From: Lycocorax pyrrhopterus obiensis
Taxonomy: Eukaryota > Chordata > Aves > Passeriformes > Paradisaeidae
Assembly (NCBI GenBank): GCA_014706295.1
Contig: JACSVZ010000010.1
Span: 19,930,501 to 19,994,500, forward strand
DNA: 64,000 nucleotides
Direction: 5' to 3'
The notes under the pieces were generated by a model. The model worked only from the letters and a program-made list of their open reading frames with translations. It was not told the DNA's origin and did no database searches. Positions 62,401 through 64,000 of the stretch are shown here, in pieces (within the stretch, counting starts at the first letter, position 1; each line of letters opens with the position of its first letter). The position numbers were made by a program, and so were the translations under genes.

Positions 62401-64000
62401 ATAATCAAAATAATGAGCAGTTTGCAGCAGTTTAGCAGGGCAGGCAACTAACACCTTCCACTCAGCACAAGGTAATTGTATTTTATGGCAGCACTTTTGT
62501 TCTACGTGTTACAGCAGGTATCCCAGACACACTATGTTTTGTTACCCACAGCATGCCAAAAAAGTCTGGGGAACAAAAAATGAAGAGTCAGAGTGTCATT
62601 GCTTTTGGAAATGTCTTGGATCTGCTGGACACTGAACAATTTCATCCTGGGATGTACAGGGAGTTTCACTAGGTTGATCACGCTCTAGGAAGCACGAAGG
62701 GCAGGAGTGTGAGATGAGCACAACTAGTCAAGCTCAAATCCAGCTCCCGGTGCACCGAGCCGGAGCTGGGACCCGTGTGTGCTACAGCTGGAGGGGAATT
62801 TTTCTCCAGGAGCCTGTCTGGTGTTTGAAGCAAGCCCTGGGCCTCCTCAGTGATCCGAGGCAGTGATGCACAGCTCCGTGTCATGGAGCATCTCTCCCTG
62901 TGTTCTGACACTGCCACTTACTGAACCACTCAATGTCCTCTGCTTCCTCTGCCAGGGAATTGGAGCAATCACTCCCCCACCACCTCCACATGGCTCATGC
63001 CTGACAGCAAACTCTCTTGGAAGAGATATCACTGGGAAGGATGCTTGGGCAGTCCCTGAACCCTCCTCTGTCCCACCATCCTGACACCCTCCTGACGTCC
63101 TCTAGTCGCACTGTCCCCTTGGAGGAGGGAAGCGCCCACCACAAAAGCTCCCTATGGATTTATTCAGGGAAGCGTTGACCTTTGCTCATCAGTGTCACAG
63201 CACAAGTCATGCTTTTACTGAGCAACTACAAAATTCAGGAGCAATCCAGGATGGAAGTCATCAGGGCTTATTTGTAGCACCAGCTTTGCCCAGCTCTCTT
63301 ACTCATTTATTTTCCAATTCCTGTAACAGATATTGATGCTTGGACAGTCCAGCTCTTGAGAAAGCCCAGGACAGGGAGTGACATCATTCAGAGGAGGCAG
63401 GAGCTGGAGCAGCTCTTCCATATCCACATGGCAGCATTAAAAAACATGCCATGTCCTCCTCAGCGCATGGATACAACAGCACTGGGAGACTCAATAAAAT
63501 TAAAGATACTATGAACATGGGAGAAGACACACAATCATCTTTAAATCCTGAAATATCAGGGGAAATTTAGTTTACTTTTTAACAGCTCATGTTTTCTGCA
63601 TTTGACTTCTTTTGATGCTTTCCCCACTGTATCACTCAGGGTACTTCTGGCCTCTAAATCTGTGACTGGGTGTTCCTAGGCCCAGTATGCACCAAGCAGA
63701 TTGTTTTAACATCCCTCAGGAACGGAAGATGTCATAGCTCCAACCTGTTTTGGTACCTGGTGATGCTCTGTAACACAGGACAGGGATTTAAATGTGAGGT
63801 TAAATATCCTCAGAGGGGGTGTTTTGTGCCAACAGAGCTGAAAGCTGAGCCCCAGCATTAACCCCTGACACACAAGGGGGTTTCCATGTATTTCTTTCCA
63901 TCTTTTAGAAGACATAGTATTATGTCCAGACTGGAAACTAAGGGTAGAAAGGAGGTTTTGCAGTTTCATCAGGAACTCTCTGACATCAGAAAGCACTGAA
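8490..64000 (-). CDS. CSNK1G1: Casein kinase I gamma 1, partial gene (5' exons beyond right edge); coding 11677-62253
   Basis: Eleven coding exons in transcript order: 62253-62213, 57874-57805, 39801-39650, 33976-33742, 31414-31329, 29348-29264, 27454-27306, 25715-25611, 20935-20828, 16975-16869, 11731-11677. They join in frame for about 396 residues and a stop. The product is a CK1-gamma Ser/Thr kinase, known to be tethered to the plasma membrane by C-terminal palmitoylation and to act in Wnt/LRP6 and trafficking pathways. Visible: ATP-anchoring VAIKLE, catalytic loop [18 protein letters not shown], activation segment [18 protein letters not shown], and SINTH in place of APE as in all CK1. 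The tail [17 protein letters not shown] holds the acylatable cysteines. About 60 N-terminal residues, including the glycine loop, are missing because the window ends. LRNQ...[10 protein letters not shown] and [13 protein letters not shown] separate it from CSNK1G2 and CSNK1G3. Exon 20935-20828 is probably alternatively spliced. Confidence 0.96.
8506..8511 (-). terminator. CSNK1G1: CSNK1G1 distal polyadenylation signal
   Basis: TTTATT on the plus strand, AATAAA on the minus strand, directly preceded in the transcript by an A/T run. It is the last such signal before unrelated intergenic sequence. Confidence 0.6.
8802..8807 (-). terminator. CSNK1G1: CSNK1G1 alternative polyadenylation signal
   Basis: TTTATT on the plus strand within a pyrimidine-rich stretch, AATAAA on the minus strand. 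It lies about 300 bases upstream (in the transcript) of the distal signal. Use is unproven. Confidence 0.45.
9085..9145. repeat. A-rich low-complexity tract in CSNK1G1 3' UTR
   Basis: Runs of AAAACAAAAAAAAAACAAAA type on the plus strand, a U-rich stretch in the mRNA. Probably slippage-prone; no mobile element is attached. Confidence 0.8.
11677..11731 (-). CDS. CSNK1G1: CSNK1G1 last coding exon (palmitoylation tail)
   Basis: 55 nt from ccccag|GTGC to TGA at 11679-11677. The first base completes a Lys codon, then [17 protein letters not shown]. The three cysteines beside basic residues are the lipidation and membrane-anchor site known for CK1-gamma. The same exon continues as the long 3' UTR. 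Confidence 0.97.
12662..12780 (-). repeat. CR1 LINE 3' tail fragment (b)
   Basis: Begins GAATCATAGAAGATTCTGAG and continues with the CATCGAGTCCAACTCCTGGC and CTGAGAGCGTTGTTCAAAC motifs. This CR1 subfamily is shared with the fragments at 23677 and 48229. Minus orientation, 5'-truncated. Confidence 0.85.
15131..15158. repeat. AGCTCC hexanucleotide microsatellite
   Basis: Four tandem CCAGCT/AGCTCC units followed by a diverged unit, intronic. Confidence 0.8.
16695..16717. repeat. GCA trinucleotide microsatellite
   Basis: Seven consecutive AGC/GCA triplets, intronic, about 150 bases past the donor of the penultimate CSNK1G1 exon in transcript direction. Confidence 0.85.
16869..16975 (-). CDS. 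CSNK1G1: CSNK1G1 penultimate coding exon
   Basis: 107 nt from acctgcag|GTG to GCTAA|gtaagt. It encodes [20 protein letters not shown] and [15 protein letters not shown], a CK1-gamma-specific acidic linker just before the lipidated tail. The final AA pairs with G of the last exon to give Lys. Confidence 0.97.
17521..17525. repeat. Target site duplication of solo LTR 1, left copy
   Basis: TCCAC immediately before the LTR terminal TG; the identical right copy is at 18685-18689. Confidence 0.8.
17526..18684 (+). mobile_element. Solo LTR 1 (ERVL-type, 1159 bp)
   Basis: The boundaries are precise: TGCTGGAGATTAGG at the 5' end, CCAAGACA at the 3' end, flanked by identical 5-bp direct repeats TCCAC (17521-17525 and 18685-18689). 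TG...CA ends with a 5-bp target duplication fit the ERVL class. The element is homologous along its length to 21639-22743. Inside are a CT dinucleotide run (17767-17787), a CpG-rich core (18346-18505) and an AGTAAA poly(A)-like signal (18534-18539) about 150 bases before the end, which suggests plus orientation, antisense to CSNK1G1. No gag/pol/env sequence adjoins it, so it is a solo LTR left by recombination. Confidence 0.85.
19701..19835 (-). repeat. CR1 LINE 3' tail fragment (c)
   Basis: ATCACAGAATGGTTTGGGTC followed by the ACATGGGCAGGGACACCTTC and AGCCCCATCCAGCCTGACCT motifs, the inverted 3' end of a CR1 element. Confidence 0.85.
20828..20935 (-). CDS. CSNK1G1: CSNK1G1 cassette exon (108 nt, in frame)
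   Basis: 36 codons, phase 0 at both ends, encoding [20 protein letters not shown] and [16 protein letters not shown]. Skipping joins LRNQ directly to [10 protein letters not shown], the arrangement of shorter CK1-gamma isoforms; inclusion adds 36 Ser/Arg/Thr-rich residues before the acidic linker. Splice signals are weak. The donor CAG|gtacct lacks G at +5. The acceptor region is TGAATTCCTGAGCAG, with its CU-rich tract displaced upstream (plus-strand purine tract at 20958-20982). The acceptor is also a GAGCAG tandem. It lies between two solo LTRs. The exon is confident from conservation of its peptide; its alternative use is inferred. Confidence 0.9.
20958..20982 (-). promoter_or_regulatory. 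CSNK1G1: Displaced CU-rich tract upstream of the cassette exon
   Basis: On the minus strand this is a run of CTCTCTTCTCTTTCTCTC type, ending about 22 bases before the acceptor AG. CU-rich tracts with UCUU cores are typical binding sites of PTB-family splicing repressors. The role here is inference from position and composition. Confidence 0.45.
21639..22743 (+). mobile_element. Solo LTR 2 (same family as LTR 1, 1105 bp)
   Basis: Aligned end to end with LTR 1 and flanked by 5-bp direct repeats GTCAC (21634-21638 and 22744-22748). The different target duplication proves an independent insertion. The 5' terminus now reads CATTGGGGGTTAGG where LTR 1 has TGCTGGAGATTAGG, so the terminal TG has mutated to CA; the 3' end CCAAGGCA is kept. 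Relative to LTR 1 it lacks the CT run and part of the middle, and has an extra GTTGTTGCTGCCGGTGCTGC insert near 22540. AGTAAA is at 22593-22598. The CpG-rich core (22374-22535) is almost identical to LTR 1, while the first 350 bases are much more diverged. No internal retroviral sequence adjoins it. Confidence 0.85.
23203..23275 (-). repeat. CR1 LINE 3' tail fragment (d)
   Basis: ATCATAGAATGGTGTGGGTT then GGAAGGGACCTTAAGATCAT, a very short inverted CR1 3' end. Confidence 0.75.
23677..23960 (-). repeat. CR1 LINE 3' tail fragment (e)
   Basis: Begins AGAATAGAATAGAATAAAAT (the short terminal repeat of CR1), then motifs GGAAGGGACCCAGAAGGACC, CTGAGAGCATTGTCCAAAC and CATTCCCTGGGGAGCCTG. Same subfamily as fragments b and l; minus orientation. 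Confidence 0.85.
25611..25715 (-). CDS. CSNK1G1: CSNK1G1 coding exon ([12 protein letters not shown])
   Basis: 35 codons, phase 0 at both ends (tttccag|CCT ... CAG|gtgcat). It encodes [20 protein letters not shown] and [15 protein letters not shown], the Ser/Thr-rich region after the kinase domain. The donor GTGCAT is weak. Confidence 0.97.
25716..27305 (-). other. CSNK1G1: CSNK1G1 intron with CR1 fragment
   Basis: 1.6 kb. It contains a CR1 tail at 26671-26890. Around 26136-26166 there is CCATGGCAAC followed by a CpG-containing GGTTGTCAGCAAT, resembling RFX-type X-box halves. Nothing else is recognised. Confidence 0.8.
26671..26890 (+). repeat. CR1 LINE 3' tail fragment (f)
   Basis: Sense-orientation CR1 3' end: CCCTGTGAGGGTGGCAAGG, GTGTCCAAGGCCAGGCTGG, GGAAGGTGTCCCTGCCCATG and the terminal CCCAAACCATTCTGGGATTC. 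Confidence 0.9.
27306..27454 (-). CDS. CSNK1G1: CSNK1G1 coding exon (end of kinase domain)
   Basis: 149 nt from ccgacag|AGG to ATT|gtgagt. It encodes [20 protein letters not shown] and the segment through [19 protein letters not shown], the last helices of the CK1 catalytic domain. Confidence 0.98.
27455..29263 (-). other. CSNK1G1: CSNK1G1 intron with CR1 fragment
   Basis: 1.8 kb. It contains a CR1 tail at 27752-27923, about 300 bases upstream of the next exon acceptor in transcript direction. Otherwise unremarkable. Confidence 0.8.
27752..27923 (+). repeat. CR1 LINE 3' tail fragment (g)
   Basis: Sense CR1 tail: GCCTGGAGAAGCTGTGGCTG, GGAGCAACCTGGGCTAGTGG and the terminal GTCTGGGATTCTGTGAT. 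Confidence 0.9.
29264..29348 (-). CDS. CSNK1G1: CSNK1G1 coding exon ([18 protein letters not shown])
   Basis: 85 nt from ctgcag|GCT to CCAG|gtaaag. It encodes [20 protein letters not shown] and EVLCENFP, kinase C-lobe. Confidence 0.98.
29349..31328 (-). other. CSNK1G1: CSNK1G1 intron, no repeats recognised
   Basis: 2 kb of AT-moderate unique sequence. I see no CR1, LTR, exon or RNA gene in it. Confidence 0.7.
31329..31414 (-). CDS. CSNK1G1: CSNK1G1 coding exon ([17 protein letters not shown])
   Basis: 86 nt from tcttttag|AGC to AAG|gtaggt. It encodes [20 protein letters not shown] and SLPWQGLK, the conserved CK1 subdomain with RRDDLE and LPWQGLK. Confidence 0.98.
32038..32062. repeat. GGGCT pentanucleotide microsatellite
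   Basis: About four GCTGG/GGGCT units with a diverged end, intronic. Confidence 0.75.
33280..33720 (+). repeat. CR1 LINE 3' fragment (h), beside a splice donor
   Basis: Sense CR1 sequence of about 440 bp: GGAGCTGGGGAAGGGGCTGG, AGGAGCAGCTGAAGGAGCTG, the GGCAGTGGTGGAGCCACCAC motif and the terminal TTTTCCAGCCTAAAGGACTC. It belongs to the same subfamily as the copy at 47703. Its 3' end is about 21 bases from the donor of exon 33742-33976. Confidence 0.9.
33742..33976 (-). CDS. CSNK1G1: CSNK1G1 coding exon (catalytic loop, DFG, activation segment)
   Basis: 235 nt from ttttgcag|ATC to AAAG|gtctgt. It encodes [20 protein letters not shown], then [45 protein letters not shown] and SINTHLGK. The catalytic Asp (YRD), metal-binding Asp (DFG) and CK1 signature are intact. 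The donor GTCTGT has C at +3, uncommon in GT donors. Confidence 0.98.
33977..39649 (-). other. CSNK1G1: CSNK1G1 intron, 5.7 kb
   Basis: Contains one CR1 tail (39256-39553), ending about 96 bases from the donor of the upstream exon. The remaining 5.2 kb is unique sequence with no recognised exon, RNA or LTR. Confidence 0.75.
39256..39553 (+). repeat. CR1 LINE 3' tail fragment (i)
   Basis: Sense CR1: GATGGAGAGGGACTTTGGAT, GGTGGTGAGGCCCTGGCACA, GTTCAAGGCCAGGTTGGACA and the terminal CCCAGTGATTCTACGAT. Confidence 0.9.
39650..39801 (-). CDS. CSNK1G1: CSNK1G1 coding exon (hinge region)
   Basis: 152 nt from cttccag|CTG to CTG|gtgagt. It encodes [20 protein letters not shown] and [20 protein letters not shown], then [10 protein letters not shown]. 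This is the beta-4/5 and hinge region ([12 protein letters not shown]) typical of CK1. Confidence 0.98.
41791..41835. repeat. AGAATA-type AT-rich microsatellite
   Basis: Imperfect repeats of AGAATAATAG, intronic, low complexity. Confidence 0.65.
45688..45916 (+). mobile_element. Candidate short solo LTR
   Basis: About 230 bp with LTR-like promoter order on the plus strand: TGTTATGGTTCTAACTAG at the start, CCAAT-type boxes (about 45740 and 45770), TATAAAAG at 45811-45818, then ATTCATTAAATCATC as a poly(A)-like region, and a GT-rich stretch TTCGTGTCGTTTCCCTACTC. It ends near ACATGACACA. I could not identify a convincing target site duplication, so the exact ends are uncertain. Antisense to CSNK1G1. 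Confidence 0.5.
46556..46680 (-). repeat. CR1 LINE 3' tail fragment (j)
   Basis: CAGAAGCTGGAAGGGACCTC then GGGGACACCTTCCACTAGAC and GCTTTGAACACTTCCAGGGA, inverted CR1. Confidence 0.85.
47703..47886 (+). repeat. CR1 LINE 3' tail fragment (k)
   Basis: TGGAACAGCTGCCCAGGGCA, then GTGGATGTGGCACTTGGGGA and the terminal ACGATTCCGTGATTCTG. Same subfamily as fragment h. Confidence 0.9.
48229..48535 (-). repeat. CR1 LINE 3' tail fragment (l)
   Basis: CAGAATCATAAAATATCCTG, then CAAGGATCAATAAGTCCAAC, CTGAGAGCGTTGTCCAAAC and TGACACAGCTCCAGCCATTC. Subfamily of fragments b and e. Confidence 0.9.
50225..50373 (+). repeat. CR1 LINE 3' tail fragment (m)
   Basis: CCCCATCCCTGGAAGTATTC, GGACAGGGCTTGGAGCACCC and the terminal AACCAGTCTGTGGTTCTGTG. 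Confidence 0.9.
51712..51852 (+). repeat. CR1 LINE 3' tail fragment (n)
   Basis: AACCCCTGGAAGCGTTCAAG, CTAGTGGAAGGTGTCCCTGC and the terminal CACTCTATGATTTTATGATC. Confidence 0.9.
51874..51886. repeat. Poly(C) run just after CR1 fragment n
   Basis: Thirteen consecutive C bases on the plus strand, 22 bases beyond the CR1 end. A likely sequencing or slippage trouble spot. Confidence 0.9.
53181..53588 (-). repeat. CR1 LINE 3' fragment (o)
   Basis: About 400 bp: CCCAGAATGGTTTGGGTTGG at the CR1 3' end through CCAGCTCTCCTGGAGCCCCT and GCCTGGCTCCAGAGCAGAGG. The same subfamily as fragment r, in opposite orientation. Confidence 0.92.
55730..55795. other. Small intronic CpG cluster
   Basis: About ten CpGs in 65 bases (GCGGCCGC, GGGGACGAGGCGG) inside otherwise CpG-poor intron. 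No exon or repeat is recognised. Confidence 0.5.
56470..56684 (+). repeat. CR1 LINE 3' tail fragment (p)
   Basis: GACTAGGAAGGAATCCCTGG, GTGAGGGTGGGGAGGCCCTG, GCTGCCCCTGGATCCCTGG and the terminal CCCAAACCATTCCATGAATG. Confidence 0.92.
57805..57874 (-). CDS. CSNK1G1: CSNK1G1 coding exon ([16 protein letters not shown])
   Basis: 70 nt from ttctag|GAA to GCAG|gtgagt. It encodes [20 protein letters not shown] and GSA, the alphaC region of the kinase N-lobe. Confidence 0.98.
58912..58960 (-). repeat. CR1 LINE 3' tail fragment (q), very short
   Basis: ATCATAGAATCATTGAGGTA then GGAAAAGGCCTCCAAGATCA, about 50 bases of an inverted CR1 end. Confidence 0.75.
59228..59254. repeat. GATT tetranucleotide microsatellite
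   Basis: Six GATT units with one GAT interruption, intronic. Confidence 0.9.
60698..61122 (+). repeat. CR1 LINE 3' fragment (r)
   Basis: About 425 bp: GCTCTGGAGCCAGGCTGGGA, AGGCTCCAGGGAGACCTCAG, AGGGGCTCCAGGAGAGCTGG, GAGGCCCTGGCACAGGGTGC and GACGGGGCTTGGAGCAGCCC. The most complete CR1 remnant in the window, with no open reverse transcriptase frame. Confidence 0.92.
62213..62253 (-). CDS. CSNK1G1: CSNK1G1 most upstream coding exon in window (ATP-anchoring Lys)
   Basis: 41 nt from cttcgcag|GTA to CTG|gtgagt. It encodes [13 protein letters not shown]. The VAIK lysine is the ATP-phosphate anchor. The first two bases complete a Gly codon begun in an upstream exon outside the window. Confidence 0.96.
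62254..64000 (-). other. CSNK1G1: CSNK1G1 upstream intron, running off the window
   Basis: 1.75 kb of intron with no recognised repeat or exon. I looked on the minus strand for the preceding exon (glycine-rich loop, expected GKKIGCGNFGELRLG-like) and did not find it. Confidence 0.75.

Noticed and set aside
62254..64000. Possible N-terminal CSNK1G1 exon
   Set aside because: No minus-strand sequence encoding the glycine-rich loop or the Ser-rich N-terminus with splice sites was found; these exons must lie beyond the window.

Overview
The window is vertebrate nuclear DNA from a bird, most probably a passerine. The evidence is many 5'-truncated CR1 LINE tails of at least three subfamilies, ERVL-type solo LTRs, a very GC-rich microchromosome-like left end, and split genes with canonical GT/AG junctions. 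The gene order SNX22 (+), PPIB (-), CSNK1G1 (-) matches the conserved synteny block on human 15q22.31. No complete mobile element, RNA gene, CRISPR array or bacterial-type feature is supported.

Layout: SNX22 occupies about 0.4-4.4 kb on the plus strand. Its six coding exons give a 189-residue PX-domain sorting nexin, and its first intron (2.7 kb) is a degenerate GC-rich tandem repeat field. PPIB (cyclophilin B) follows tail-to-tail on the minus strand: five exons, 207 residues, and poly(A) signals of the two genes only about 220 bp apart. Its CpG-rich promoter (about 6.6-7.1 kb) ends the GC-rich segment. From about 8.5 kb to the right edge, everything belongs to the 3' UTR, introns and 11 coding exons of CSNK1G1 (casein kinase 1 gamma 1) on the minus strand. 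The 5' exons encoding the N-terminus and glycine-rich loop lie beyond the right edge. The reading frame is intact through every junction, from the ATP-anchoring lysine to the C-terminal cysteine/lysine tail and the stop.

The three proteins have unrelated jobs: endosomal phosphoinositide binding, prolyl isomerisation in the ER, and membrane-anchored Ser/Thr phosphorylation. Their adjacency is ancestral synteny, not an operon-like unit.

The most interesting structure is in CSNK1G1. A 108-nt in-frame cassette exon, with a weak donor and a displaced CU-rich tract, is bracketed by two same-orientation solo LTRs of one family. Each LTR has its own 5-bp target duplication, so they are independent insertions. 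Their 3' parts are almost identical and their 5' parts clearly divergent. Elsewhere a CR1 insertion ends only about 21 bp beyond the splice donor of the kinase catalytic-loop exon. I found no convincing new biological system. The findings are mainly about transposable elements meeting splicing, and about GC-rich sequence that is hard to assemble.
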